Positions 16,949-26,033 of a stretch of DNA of 64,000 nt are shown piece by piece. The stretch is from an uncultured Bryobacteraceae bacterium (lineage in GTDB: Bacteria; Acidobacteriota; Terriglobia; Bryobacterales; Bryobacteraceae). The notes below the pieces were generated by a model that saw only the letters and a list, made by a program, of their open reading frames with translations, made no database searches and was not told the origin of the DNA. How positions within the stretch are numbered: position 1 is the first letter of the stretch; each line of letters starts with the position of its first letter. The stretch covers positions 62,001 to 126,000 of the forward strand of contig CALDSU010000015.1 of the NCBI GenBank assembly GCA_937924525.1. Reading direction: 5' to 3'. The position numbers were made by a program, and so were the translations under genes.

Positions 16949-18628
16949 ATGAACTACCAACGGCTCTGGATTGCCTGCCTGTCGCTCACCCTGCTCCCCC
17001 TCTCGGTTCCCGCGTTCGGTCAGAAGAATAAGGGTGGTGACGCTGCGCCGCAGCGTGAAACCGTCGCGCGCCCCATGACCGAAAAGGAGCGCCGGAAGAG
17101 GGAGGAGAAACTCCGGAAAGAACTGGAAACGCCGTACCGCAAGTGGATGAATGAGGACGTCCACTACATCATTACCGATGAAGAGCGGCAGGCGTGGAAG
17201 CGCCTGGCGACCGACGAGGAGCGGGAGCAGTTCATCGAGCAGTTCTGGCTGCGCCGCGACCCCACGCCGGACAGCGCGGAAAACGAGTACAAAGAGGAGC
17301 ACTACCGGCGCATCGCGTACGCCAACGAGCGGTTTGCCTCCGGGATTCCGGGCTGGAAGACCGATCGCGGCAGAATTTACATTACGTTCGGTCCGCCGGA
17401 CGAAATCGAGTCCCACCCCTCGGGCGGCACCTACGAGCGGCCGTTTGAAGAGGGCGGCGGCACGACGTCCACCTATCCGTTCGAGAAGTGGCGCTACCGC
17501 TGGATCGAGGGCATCGGCTCTGACATCATCATCGAGTTTGTCGATCCGACCATGACGGGTGAGTACCGAATGACCATGGACCCGTCGGAGAAGGACGCCC
17601 TGCTGATGGTTCCCAACGCGGGTTTGACCCTGATGGAGCAGATGGGGCTCTCGTCCAAGGTGGACCGCTTTACCCGTACGGACGGGACCCGCCTGGGGAC
17701 GCCCATCGGCGGACAGCCCATGCGGATGAACCAGTTCGAACGGCTCCAGCAGTATACGTTGCTCCAGAAGCCCCCGCAGGTGAAGTTCAAGGACCTGGAA
17801 GCGCAGGTCAACTCGACCATCAAGTTCAACATCCTGCCCCTGCAGGTGCGCGCGGATTTCTTCCCGGTGACGGAGAACTCGGTCCTGACCAACATCACGG
17901 TGCAACTGGAGAACAAGGACCTGCAATTTCAGAACAAAGACGGAGTGCAGAAAGCGGTCGTCAACATGTACGCCCGCGTCAGTTCGATGGCCCGCCGGGT
18001 GGTCACGTACTTTGAGGACACGGTCACGGTGGAGGGGCCCGAGTCGATGCTGGCCGAGTTGAGCAAGAAGAGCTCGATCTACCAGAAATCGATTCCGCTG
18101 GCGCCGGGCATGTACCGGCTGAACGTGGTGGTTAAGGATCTGGTGGGCGGGAACATGAACAACTACGAGATGGCGCTGAACGTCCCGCGTACCGATCCGG
18201 AAAAGCTGAGCAGCAGTTCGCTGATTCTTGCGGACCTGATCGAAAAAGTTCCCACCCGCTCGATCGGGACCGGTCAGTTCGTCATCGGGAGCACGAAGGT
18301 TCGGCCCCGGGTCAACGAGACTTTCCGGCAAGCGGAGAAGATGGGCATCTACTACAAGGTGTACAACCTGACGCCGGACGAGGAAACGAAGAAGCCCAAC
18401 GGCATTATCGAGTACGAGGTGGTCAAAAACGGCAGCAACGAGAGGATTTTCGAATTCACCGAAGAGATCGCGGCGCTGCCCAATGTCTCCTCCCAGCAGG
18501 TCACCGTGGAAAAGCTGCTGCCGCTGGCATCGCTGGAGCCCGGCCAGTACACGCTGCGCATGAAGGTCGTGGACAAGGTTTCCAACCAAACCTTGAATCC
18601 GTCGGCTGTTTTCACCGTACGCCCGTAG
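16949..18628 (+). CDS. GWxTD domain-containing exported protein
   Basis: The 559-residue protein has a signal peptide (MNYQRLWIACLSLTLLPLSV, cleavage after AFG). A charged helix follows (residues about 45-62). The domain core comes next: YRKWMNEDVHYIITDEER, EQFIEQFWLRRDPTPDSAEN and GWKTDRGRIYITFGPPDEI. The GWKTDRG motif is the signature that names the family. The C-terminal half (residues about 280-559) is beta-rich, with alternating strands that suggest immunoglobulin-like domains. The family is common in Acidobacteriota; its molecular role is not known, although an envelope location is clear. The next gene on the same strand begins 53 bases later and has its own possible promoter. Confidence 0.9.
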   Translation: MNYQRLWIACLSLTLLPLSVPAFGQKNKGGDAAPQRETVARPMTEKERRKREEKLRKELETPYRKWMNEDVHYIITDEERQAWKRLATDEEREQFIEQFWLRRDPTPDSAENEYKEEHYRRIAYANERFASGIPGWKTDRGRIYITFGPPDEIESHPSGGTYERPFEEGGGTTSTYPFEKWRYRWIEGIGSDIIIEFVDPTMTGEYRMTMDPSEKDALLMVPNAGLTLMEQMGLSSKVDRFTRTDGTRLGTPIGGQPMRMNQFERLQQYTLLQKPPQVKFKDLEAQVNSTIKFNILPLQVRADFFPVTENSVLTNITVQLENKDLQFQNKDGVQKAVVNMYARVSSMARRVVTYFEDTVTVEGPESMLAELSKKSSIYQKSIPLAPGMYRLNVVVKDLVGGNMNNYEMALNVPRTDPEKLSSSSLILADLIEKVPTRSIGTGQFVIGSTKVRPRVNETFRQAEKMGIYYKVYNLTPDEETKKPNGIIEYEVVKNGSNERIFEFTEEIAALPNVSSQQVTVEKLLPLASLEPGQYTLRMKVVDKVSNQTLNPSAVFTVRP

Positions 18629-18681
18629 GTGTAAATTAGGTGTATAGTGTACAGTCAGAGAGGCAAAGCAGCGTTTCTCCT

Positions 18682-20508
18682 ATGAAGCGGTCCGGCGCGA
18701 GATCGGCACGAAGGGCGCCAGTGCTCTCCTGTCTCGGGCCTTGCCTGCTGGCGGTGGCCTCTGTCTCTCCGTCCTTGGCGGTTACTCCCTCGCAAGGCTT
18801 TACGGGGACAATTGTCGGCGTGGTCACCGATTTGGCCGGCGCTCCGCAAGCCGGCGCCTCGGTGCTTCTGTATGACCGTTTCGAGAAGTTGCGGCGGCGG
18901 TTGCTGACTGACGATCGCGGAGGCTTCCGCTTTGAGGACTTGGCGGCTGGCCTCTATTCTGTACGGGTTTCGCTGGCCAGTTTCATGCCGGCGATTCGCG
19001 ACGGGATCCTGGTGCAGGCTGGCAGCAACAACCTGCTGACCATCACGCTGGCTTCTGTGTTCAGCACCATCGAACTCTCCTATTCTGGCTCCGGTCCTCC
19101 CCCGCTCATGACCGAAGAATGGAAATGGGTTCTTCGGACAGGAAACGCCACGCGTCCTGTTTTGCGGCTTCTGCCGGACCTCACCGGTCCTACGGGTTCC
19201 CATGCTTCCCGGCAAATTTTCTCAGGAACATCCGGCATGCTGAAGGTTTCGGCGGGAGAAGGAGCGCTGGTATCGAACTTTGGGAGCGAATCGGACTTGG
19301 GCACGGCGTTTGCGCTGGCCACATCGCTGTTCGGGAAGAATCAGGTTCAACTCAGCGGCAATTTTGGCTTTGCTTCCCAGTCCGGTTTGCCTTCGGCGGG
19401 CTTCCGCACGAGTTTCTCGCGCTCGAGCGGCGTCCTCGGCGACGGTCTTCACCCGGAAGTCTCCTTGACCATGCGGCAACTCTTCGTACCGGGTCGCACT
19501 GCGGGCGGACTGGTTTCTTCGTCGGTGGGACTTCCCGCTCTCCGGACCCTGTCTCTCAGCATGGATGACCGCTTGGCGCTTGGCGACGATCTGCGGCTGG
19601 ATTACGGCTTTTCCCTGGACTCGGTTTCCTTCTTCGACCGCCTGAATTACTTCAGCCCTTACGCTAAGCTGAGCTATGGGTTCTCTCCTGGCGCGACGCT
19701 GGAAGTGGCGTATCACAGTGGCGTTCCCCGGTCGGACGTGATGACGGGCGAAACGCTGAATGCTCCCTTGCAGTCGGAGCTGAATTCTCTGGCGCTGTTC
19801 CCGCGGGTGTCTCTAAGGCAGGGCAGGGCTACCGTACAGCGTTCCGACAATCTGGAAATCGGCTTGCGCAAGACGACCGGGAGCAGGACCTACCGGGTGG
19901 CGGTTTTCCGCGAGAATGTGCGTAACGCGGGCTTGAGCGCCTCCGGAGCGGGCGCTTTTTTGGCGTCCGGCGATGTGCTGCCGGATCTGTTTACCAACGC
20001 CAGCGTCTTCAATGTCGGCGGTTATACGAGCGCCGGCTACCTGGCTTCGGTGACTCAGAAGGCGGGAGACCACCTGGAGTTGACGATCATGTATGGATCC
20101 GGCGGAGCCTTGGTGGCGGACCGGGTGGCGGGCGCTACCGGGACGGCCGAAGAGTTGCGGTCGATGATCCGCCAGGGACGGAGACAGTCGGTGACGACTC
20201 AGGTATCCGCTACCTTGCCGCGGGCTCGCACTCTGGTGGTCGGAGGCTATCAGTGGGCGGATCGGCGGGTCGCCACGCCGCCGCACTTTTATGTCACTCA
20301 GCGGCTGCGCACCGAGCCCGGCTTGAACATTTCCGTTCGCCAGCCGGTTCCGACCGGCCCCTTGTTCCCCGTGCAAATGGAGGTCACCGCCGACCTGCGC
20401 AACCTGCTTGAGCAGGGCTACCTGCCCTTCCACTTCTCAAATGGCAACCAGGTCGTCCTGATGAACACGCCGCGCTCGGTGCGAGGCGGCCTCAGTTTCA
20501 TTTTCTGA
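18682..20508 (+). CDS. Exported beta-barrel protein with N-terminal carboxypeptidase-regulatory domain
   Basis: I chose the ATG at 18682 (608 residues); the upstream in-frame ATG at 18640 overlaps a TATAGT box at 18643-18648. A signal peptide (cleavage after SLA) leads into a carboxypeptidase-regulatory fold (TGTIVGVVTDLAGAPQAGAS, then RLLTDDRGGFRFEDLAAGLY). The rest is long and Ser/Gly/Leu-rich with alternating amphipathic strands, and the last residue is Phe (LSFIF), as in outer-membrane barrels. There is no clear TonB plug domain, and the chain is shorter than Oar-like receptors. It may be an outer-membrane protein working with the GWxTD protein upstream. Confidence 0.7.
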   Translation: MKRSGARSARRAPVLSCLGPCLLAVASVSPSLAVTPSQGFTGTIVGVVTDLAGAPQAGASVLLYDRFEKLRRRLLTDDRGGFRFEDLAAGLYSVRVSLASFMPAIRDGILVQAGSNNLLTITLASVFSTIELSYSGSGPPPLMTEEWKWVLRTGNATRPVLRLLPDLTGPTGSHASRQIFSGTSGMLKVSAGEGALVSNFGSESDLGTAFALATSLFGKNQVQLSGNFGFASQSGLPSAGFRTSFSRSSGVLGDGLHPEVSLTMRQLFVPGRTAGGLVSSSVGLPALRTLSLSMDDRLALGDDLRLDYGFSLDSVSFFDRLNYFSPYAKLSYGFSPGATLEVAYHSGVPRSDVMTGETLNAPLQSELNSLALFPRVSLRQGRATVQRSDNLEIGLRKTTGSRTYRVAVFRENVRNAGLSASGAGAFLASGDVLPDLFTNASVFNVGGYTSAGYLASVTQKAGDHLELTIMYGSGGALVADRVAGATGTAEELRSMIRQGRRQSVTTQVSATLPRARTLVVGGYQWADRRVATPPHFYVTQRLRTEPGLNISVRQPVPTGPLFPVQMEVTADLRNLLEQGYLPFHFSNGNQVVLMNTPRSVRGGLSFIF

Positions 20509-20517
20509 CGTTTACCC

Positions 20518-22167
20518 TCAGCGTTTCTGCGCCCAAATCGACGTTCCCGCGAACCGCGCGACTAGTTCGAAGTCCGGGGCATGAGGTAGGAAGCCTCGTT
20601 CTTCCAGGACTCCGCCCAACCCTCCGTTCCGTTCGTGGGAAACCACTACCCAGCGCGCCGCCTGGTCGCGGAGAATCAGATCGTCGGGAAGACCCGCTTT
20701 GGCGAGATAGTATTGCACCACCCAGTTGGCCGGCGGCACGGCGAGGATGGCATCCCCCGGCTCAAGCATGCCGCGAAGTTGCTGCGCTGCCGCAGCGGCG
20801 CCCGTGGGGTTTCCCGCCTCATCCCAAGTCATCAGGAAGCCCGGGCGGGCCAGATGCAGCATCTGCATGCCGGCCAGCAGCACCGCCGCGGCGGCTGACC
20901 AGCGCGCGGGCGCCATTCGCCACAGTCGTTTCAAGCCCGCCGCTGCCGTCACGAGAAAGACAGGCAGGAAGAAGAGCCAGACGCGAGGGTAGGGGGCCAC
21001 TCGCTGAGCCGCCGCGATCGCCAGGCCCGCTCCCGCTAGGCACAGGGGAAGCGACTTCCAACTCCACACCTCCCCCCGCCGAAAGAGAGCCAGGAAGAAT
21101 CCCGCGGCCAGTAGCCACTCCATTCCCGCTGGCCAATCCCGATGCCAATTCTTCCAGGTTTCCGCGCTCATGGTCTCGAACGCTCGCCCCCAGGCGGAGG
21201 GAGGCAAGGGTTCGATCCACCGGTTCCGTATGATTCGAGCCGGCCCGCTCACCACGAGGATGGGCAGGTAAAGGATCAGAATCCCGGCCGCCGTCAGGAA
21301 CCAGGCTCGCGCCAGGTCGGCCCGGCCGTCCCAGCCCTTCGCCAGCAGCAGCCACAACGCGAATCCTGCCGCCGGATACAACATGGTGGGCAGCGCGAAG
21401 AAGCCAAGCGCCATCGCCGCGGCGTGGACTGCCCACCAGAACGTGTTGCCACGAAGCGCCAGCATGGCCGCCGTCATGGCGACCAGCAGCAGCAGGGCCT
21501 GGACGGCATAGCCGCGAGCCAACACGGAATACACCGCCAGCAGGGAACTGGAAGCGGCGGCGGCCGCCGCCCAGAGGGCAGTGGCGGGACATCCCACCCA
21601 CACCCTCGCAAACCAATAGGTCGCCGCGGGGAGCAGAGAGCCCGCCGCAAAAGACCCTAGCCGGAGGGCCCATTCCTGATTCCCGAAGGCCAGGAACCCG
21701 AGTCGCATCAGCAGGGAATTCAGGGGGTGGTTATTGGTGTCCCCGTAAACGATCACTCCCCGGAAAAGGCCGGGCTTCACATACTTGAAAAACGTGTAAG
21801 CCTCATCGCAACGGAACGGATCGGCCAGGTGCGCGGCCCGCAGCGCGGCCCCCAGCGCGCAAAGCACCGCCAGGGCCGCAAGCCACAGCCACTCCTGCCG
21901 CCAGTCCGCCCAGGCCGGCTTCCGCCAGCCCGCGCCAAACGGCCGCCAGAAGGAAGTGAGGCGCTCCCGCAACATGCCTGCGAGCACCGCCGAGCCCGCC
22001 AGCAGCAGACCGCAGACCCGAAGACGGAACGCCAGCAGGCGGAAGAGGTCCTCGCTGATCAGGCGGGCGACGAGCCGGTAGGGCGCGAAAGACGCAAGCA
22101 GCATGGCCAGCGCCAGCAGCCCTGCGACGGCCACCGCGCCGCGCACCCAAACCGACGTCCTCGCCAT
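20518..22167 (-). CDS. GT39-like membrane glycosyltransferase (ArnT/PMT type)
   Basis: The 549-residue protein has about 10-12 hydrophobic helices. After the first helices, LADPFRCDEAYTFFKYV carries the conserved acidic pair (D-E) of the first periplasmic loop of GT39/ArnT/PMT enzymes. IVYGDTNNHPLNSLLMRL carries the second acidic and NxHP-type motif, typical of YfhO/ArnT relatives. It probably transfers a sugar from a polyprenyl phosphate carrier to an acceptor on the outer face of the inner membrane. A perfect TATAAT at 22186-22181 lies 13 bases before the ATG. It diverges from the MBOAT gene, with which it may share a role in cell-surface glycan assembly. Confidence 0.8.
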   Translation of the reverse strand: MARTSVWVRGAVAVAGLLALAMLLASFAPYRLVARLISEDLFRLLAFRLRVCGLLLAGSAVLAGMLRERLTSFWRPFGAGWRKPAWADWRQEWLWLAALAVLCALGAALRAAHLADPFRCDEAYTFFKYVKPGLFRGVIVYGDTNNHPLNSLLMRLGFLAFGNQEWALRLGSFAAGSLLPAATYWFARVWVGCPATALWAAAAAASSSLLAVYSVLARGYAVQALLLLVAMTAAMLALRGNTFWWAVHAAAMALGFFALPTMLYPAAGFALWLLLAKGWDGRADLARAWFLTAAGILILYLPILVVSGPARIIRNRWIEPLPPSAWGRAFETMSAETWKNWHRDWPAGMEWLLAAGFFLALFRRGEVWSWKSLPLCLAGAGLAIAAAQRVAPYPRVWLFFLPVFLVTAAAGLKRLWRMAPARWSAAAAVLLAGMQMLHLARPGFLMTWDEAGNPTGAAAAAQQLRGMLEPGDAILAVPPANWVVQYYLAKAGLPDDLILRDQAARWVVVSHERNGGLGGVLEERGFLPHAPDFELVARFAGTSIWAQKR

Positions 22168-22180
22168 GAAGGAATTCCTG

Positions 22181-22186
22181 ATTATA
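22181..22186 (-). promoter_or_regulatory. -10 element of the GT39-like gene
   Basis: A consensus TATAAT reads on the minus strand and ends 13 bases before the ATG at 22167. No clear -35 hexamer is seen at the right distance. Confidence 0.5.
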
Positions 22187-22342
22187 GCGCTTCCCTCCTT
22201 GCGCGCGTGTCGTTTTCCGGGGTCTTCGTCGCCGGTTAAAGGCCAGTTGGATCTTGGCCGATGTTACTTTCGAGGCCACTGGGCGGCTGCGATCCGCCGC
22301 CCGGCTCGCCGGTCCGAGGCCCAGCCGGCGCTCCAGGTTTCC

Positions 22343-23731
22343 ATGCTTTTTAATAGCCTGATTTTCCTCTACTTCTTCCTCCCGATCACCTACCTGGTGT
22401 TCTGGCGGCTGCGCACCCGCCAACAACGCTATGTGTGGCTTACCGTAACGGGCTACGTGTTTTATTCCTTCTGGAACTACAAGTTTTGCAGCCTGATGGC
22501 GATCTCCACGCTGGTCAGTTACTTTGCGGGGCTCGGCTTCCTGCGCTGGACGGCCCCGCGCCAGCGGAAGCTCTGCCTGGTCCTCCCCATCGCTTTCGAT
22601 CTGCTGCTCCTAGGCTTTTTTAAGTACGCCAATTTCCTGTTGGAGACCTTCAATCAGGCGGTCCGGCTGTTCCAAGGCGCGGCGCAGTTTCCGCTGCTGG
22701 ACATTGTGCTGCCCATTGGGATCTCGTTCTACACGTTCCACACCATCACCTACATCGTGGACGCCTACCGGGGCGTGATCACGCCGACGCGGAACTTCTT
22801 CGAGTTTTCCTGTTATGTGTCCCTGTTCTCCCAACTGGTCGCCGGTCCGATCGTTCGCTTCCGCGAGATTGAAAAAGACCTCGAGAACATTGACCAGGCC
22901 GACCGCCGGCGGGGGCTGAACATCGGCTGGTCGTTTCTTGTCATCGGGATGAGCAAAAAGGTGCTGCTGGCGGATTCGATCGCGGCCATTATCAATCCTG
23001 GCCTTGCGCAATACGACAGTCTGAGCACCTGGAGCGCATGGCTCTGCGCGTTGGGCTACGCTTACCAACTCTACTTCGACTTTTCCGGCTACAGCGACAT
23101 GGCCGTCGGCCTGGGTCATCTCTTCGGGCTCCGCCTGCCGCAGAACTTCCACTCGCCTTACCAGGCGCTGGACATCGCCGATTTCTGGCGCCGTTGGCAC
23201 ATGTCGTTGTCACGGGTGCTGCGTGATTACCTTTACATCCCCCTGGGAGGCAATCGGGGCGGCAACCACGCGATGTATCGCAATTTGATGTTGACCATGT
23301 TGCTGGGCGGGCTGTGGCATGGCGCGGCCTGGACCTTTGTGTTCTGGGGCGGTTATCACGGGGCGCTCCTGGCGGCGACAAAAATGTTCGGCGGTTATTG
23401 GGCCCGGATTCCCGCCGCGGGCCGCCGGGCCGGAACGTTTCTGCTGGTCGTGATCGGCTGGGTGTTCTTCCGCGCGGAAAGCTTCGCGATGGCGGCGTCT
23501 CTGCTCGGCGCGATGTTCTCGTCGAAGCCGGGCGTAACGCTGACCGGAGCGTCCGCGCTCGTCTGCTTGCTGGCGCTGGCCGCCGTGCTCGCGCACGCCG
23601 GCCCGAATTCTTTCGAGCTGAAACACGACTGGAAGCCCGCGCCCGCGTTGGGCTTCGCCACGTTGTTCGTGCTGTGCGTCGCGGCGATCTACGGAGAACA
23701 TCAATCCCCGTTTCTCTATTTTCAATTCTGA
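22343..23731 (+). CDS. MBOAT family O-acyltransferase (AlgI-like)
   Basis: The ATG at 22343 gives 462 residues (MLFNSLIFLYFFLPITYLVF), the typical AlgI/DltB-like beginning. Around ten membrane helices follow. Conserved motifs include ISFYTFHTITYIVDAY, FSCYVSLFSQLVAGPIVRF, YLYIPLGGNRGG and LLGGLWHGAAWTFVFWGGYH, with the catalytic His in LWHG. The enzyme moves acyl (usually acetyl) groups across the inner membrane for transfer to an exported polysaccharide. The AlgJ/AlgX-like protein encoded 110 bases downstream is the expected periplasmic partner. Confidence 0.92.
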   Translation: MLFNSLIFLYFFLPITYLVFWRLRTRQQRYVWLTVTGYVFYSFWNYKFCSLMAISTLVSYFAGLGFLRWTAPRQRKLCLVLPIAFDLLLLGFFKYANFLLETFNQAVRLFQGAAQFPLLDIVLPIGISFYTFHTITYIVDAYRGVITPTRNFFEFSCYVSLFSQLVAGPIVRFREIEKDLENIDQADRRRGLNIGWSFLVIGMSKKVLLADSIAAIINPGLAQYDSLSTWSAWLCALGYAYQLYFDFSGYSDMAVGLGHLFGLRLPQNFHSPYQALDIADFWRRWHMSLSRVLRDYLYIPLGGNRGGNHAMYRNLMLTMLLGGLWHGAAWTFVFWGGYHGALLAATKMFGGYWARIPAAGRRAGTFLLVVIGWVFFRAESFAMAASLLGAMFSSKPGVTLTGASALVCLLALAAVLAHAGPNSFELKHDWKPAPALGFATLFVLCVAAIYGEHQSPFLYFQF

Positions 23732-23841
23732 AGGCCCATGCGCACGTTCCACTGTCCCAGCCACCACCCGATCCGGCAGAGCCCGAAGGGGGCCCTCGCC
23801 GCTCAAGATGGCCCGGCCCATCACCGTGAAGGAGACGGCGC

Positions 23842-25080
23842 ATGAAGAGTTGTACGATCCGTCCGCTCGAGCTGGGCTTTCTGTTGCCCGCACTGCTCGG
23901 GTGCTTCTTCTTCCTGGACGTTTCCAGCCGGCTGCTGCCGGCCGCCTGGTTCACCTTCCGCCCGCAGGAGGCGTTAGGCCGCTTCCCGCTGGCCGAGGGT
24001 CCCTATTCCCCGGGCCGCTCGCTCTTCATGCCCGTCACCTACGGGGATCTGGCCAATCTGGGCAACCTGCCCGCGTATCGCGAATACCATTCCCAAATCG
24101 CTTCGAGTGACGCTTTCGGATACCGGAATTCCCCCGAACTGTTGCGCGCCGGGAATATCGAAGTTTTTCTCCTGGGCGATTCCTTCAGTCTGGGCACCAG
24201 TCTGAACGACCAGGAGACGATCTCGGCCTATCTCAACCGGATGGGGTTCACGCGCGTTTACAACATGGCGGGCCAGGACGAGATCCGCCCCTTGCCGCAG
24301 GTGCTGGAAATGGCGCGCCGGCTGCGGTCGACCGGCGGAGTCGTGATCTACCAGCACCTGGAACGCAAGTCCACCCCCACGGCGGAGAGCTTGCTCAACG
24401 GCCCGGCGGCGCATGCCGGCCCGTTCTCCAGGATGCGGCGCATGCTTCGCTTCGCCGCCCGGGATCTGCGCTATTACTCGCCGGTCAAGATCGTCTGCCA
24501 GCGCATGCAGAGGGCGCTGCAAAACGACCGCATCTTTCCCAACCCGTACCGCGAGCAGGTGGTGGTGCTGCCGTTGCGCAATGGCCGCCCCATGCTCTTC
24601 CCGGCCGCCGACGCGCGCGGCGAAGCTCCCCGCTCCTGCGACCCCAGCGGACTGGTTCGCTTCGCGGAGGCCTTGCGGCGGCATGGGTTTTCGTTCGTGG
24701 TGTTGCTGGTCCCCAACAAATACACCGTCTATCGGCCCTTGCTCGCCCAGCCGCCCGCAGCGGCGCTCGTCTCGCCCCTGTCCGAGATCCAGGAATCGCT
24801 CCAACGCGCCGGGATCACCGTGGTCAATCCGCTTCCAGCCCTCCAGCAGGCCGCCCGCGAGGCTCTCTCGCGCGGGCGCCTCGTCTACTGGCAGGACGAT
24901 ACCCATTGGAATGCCGAGGGCAGCCGCCTCGCTGCGCGTCTGCTTGCCGAGAAACTGGAGACGCCGCTCGCTCGCGCCCGCGTCGAGAACACGAAGGGCC
25001 CGGCGGGCACTCCCCCCGGGCCCGTGCGTGCTCCGCAAGTATCGAGGTTCAGTCGGCGGTCTCCACAAACGAGCCAATGA
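23842..25080 (+). CDS. AlgJ/AlgX-like SGNH O-acetyltransferase
   Basis: The 412-residue protein has one N-terminal membrane helix (residues about 10-28) and a periplasmic SGNH-hydrolase domain. GDSFS at residues 112-116 supplies the nucleophile Ser, and QDDTHWNAEGS (Asp about 352-353, His 355) supplies the Asp/His pair, as in AlgJ and AlgX. It should accept acetyl groups delivered by the MBOAT protein and place them on a surface polysaccharide. AAGGAG precedes the ATG. The basic, Pro-rich tail after EKLETPLAR is not typical and overlaps the 3' end of the convergent DUF1326 gene by 32 bases. Confidence 0.85.
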   Translation: MKSCTIRPLELGFLLPALLGCFFFLDVSSRLLPAAWFTFRPQEALGRFPLAEGPYSPGRSLFMPVTYGDLANLGNLPAYREYHSQIASSDAFGYRNSPELLRAGNIEVFLLGDSFSLGTSLNDQETISAYLNRMGFTRVYNMAGQDEIRPLPQVLEMARRLRSTGGVVIYQHLERKSTPTAESLLNGPAAHAGPFSRMRRMLRFAARDLRYYSPVKIVCQRMQRALQNDRIFPNPYREQVVVLPLRNGRPMLFPAADARGEAPRSCDPSGLVRFAEALRRHGFSFVVLLVPNKYTVYRPLLAQPPAAALVSPLSEIQESLQRAGITVVNPLPALQQAAREALSRGRLVYWQDDTHWNAEGSRLAARLLAEKLETPLARARVENTKGPAGTPPGPVRAPQVSRFSRRSPQTSQ

Positions 25081-25726
25081 ACGAGCTGCGCTGGTAAGGG
25101 CTGCTCCACTTGGTGCCCAGCCCCTCGCCGGCAAACCGGTGCGCCTCGGCCACGGCGGGCATGGCGTGGTCGGTCTTGCTCAGCGGTTCGTACCACACTT
25201 CTTCATTGCGGCACAGATGATCGCCCTCGTGGATGGCCCGCGTTTGAATGGTGGCCAGCGTGCCGGCCGTGAGGGTCGCCTTCATGCTGTGCATATCGCC
25301 GTTTTCAAACGTCAGAGAAATGGGGGCTGCATCCACCCGCACGATATCCTTCAAAAGGTTGCCCGCCATCTTCTTAGCGAAACTTTGCAAGGCCAGCCGC
25401 TGTTCGGGATTCGCGCGTTCGTCCACAATCAGGACCGCCGATACCGGATAAGCCGGCTGATACACGTCACCCAAGGTCGATGCCGCCCGCACCGCCGCGA
25501 CCACGCCCAGTCCGTCCAGGTTGGCGCCCTGCCAGGTTCCCCGGGTGACCTTCCAGCCAAATACCGCGAGGTTCCCGATCAGTCCCGCTTCGGCATTCGC
25601 AAAGCATGGTCCTGTAAACACATCGGCGGTGCGCGCTTCCACGTACTCGCCGAAAATCTTGCCGGAGGGAAGGCTGCCTCCAAAGGCCAAGCCGCTAATG
25701 AGAAACACCAGGAGCAACGTCTTCAT
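25049..25726 (-). CDS. DUF1326 domain protein, exported
   Basis: The 225-residue protein starts with a short signal sequence (MKTLLLVFLISGLAFGGSL). GEYVEARTADVFTGPCFANA follows, the characteristic beginning of DUF1326, and then GWKVTRGTWQGANLDGLG and SAVLIVDERANPEQRLAL. The function of the family is unknown. GAGGTG lies 5 bases before the ATG, and an A/T-rich TAAAAT (25750-25745) is a possible -10 box. The gene follows the molybdenum hydroxylase operon on the same strand but is separated from it by a terminator. Confidence 0.88.
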   Translation of the reverse strand: MKTLLLVFLISGLAFGGSLPSGKIFGEYVEARTADVFTGPCFANAEAGLIGNLAVFGWKVTRGTWQGANLDGLGVVAAVRAASTLGDVYQPAYPVSAVLIVDERANPEQRLALQSFAKKMAGNLLKDIVRVDAAPISLTFENGDMHSMKATLTAGTLATIQTRAIHEGDHLCRNEEVWYEPLSKTDHAMPAVAEAHRFAGEGLGTKWSSPYQRSSFIGSFVETAD

Positions 25727-25760
25727 TCATGCACCTCACGAAATATTTTAACAGTGGCAC

Positions 25761-25802
25761 CTAAAAGAGCAACCCGCCCGGCTCCTCTCCGGGGCGGGTT
25801 GC
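25761..25802 (-). terminator. Intrinsic terminator of the molybdenum hydroxylase operon
   Basis: An 11-base perfect stem (GCAACCCGCCC against GGGCGGGTTGC, 25769-25802), whose loop can pair further, is followed on the minus strand by CTCTTTTAG. It lies 17 bases after the stop codon of the 70-residue protein gene and so ends the operon that begins at 29780. Confidence 0.85.
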
Positions 25803-25818
25803 CCTAACTTGGTTGAAG

Positions 25819-26031
25819 TTATAGAGCCTTATAGCACTTCCGGGACGGGTTGCACTCGTACTCGTCCACGACGCTGCCATCCGGCCCCAGACAATTGTAC
25901 GTGTGTTGGCACCAGTAGATTCGTTCGCTTTGAGGCGCTGTGGGATCCCACTCGGCCTCAATGAACAAACCCTTCCAGCGCAGATAGTCGCAACGGCCTT
26001 GCCCGAGGATCTCCAACGCGGGTTTTTCCAT
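25819..26031 (-). CDS. 70-residue cysteine-containing protein, last gene of a molybdenum hydroxylase operon
   Basis: The ATG at 26031 comes 2 bases after the stop of the FAD subunit gene, with GGGAGG upstream inside that gene. The product has five Cys at residues 14, 41, 47, 60 and 66, that is, a CX5C pair, twelve residues, and a second CX5C pair. It has three Trp and no signal peptide. Nothing in it matches a family I know. The pairs could bind zinc or an iron-sulfur cluster, or form disulfides. Position and coupling suggest a subunit or assembly factor for the Mo enzyme. The terminator follows after 17 bases, so it belongs to this operon. Confidence 0.75.
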   Translation of the reverse strand: MEKPALEILGQGRCDYLRWKGLFIEAEWDPTAPQSERIYWCQHTYNCLGPDGSVVDEYECNPSRKCYKAL

Positions 26032-26033
26032 TC

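Noticed and set aside
16916-18589. 557-codon open frame antisense to the GWxTD gene
   Set aside because: Shadow of GC-rich coding; no ribosome site, no motif, and the sense product has a signal peptide and the GWxTD signature.
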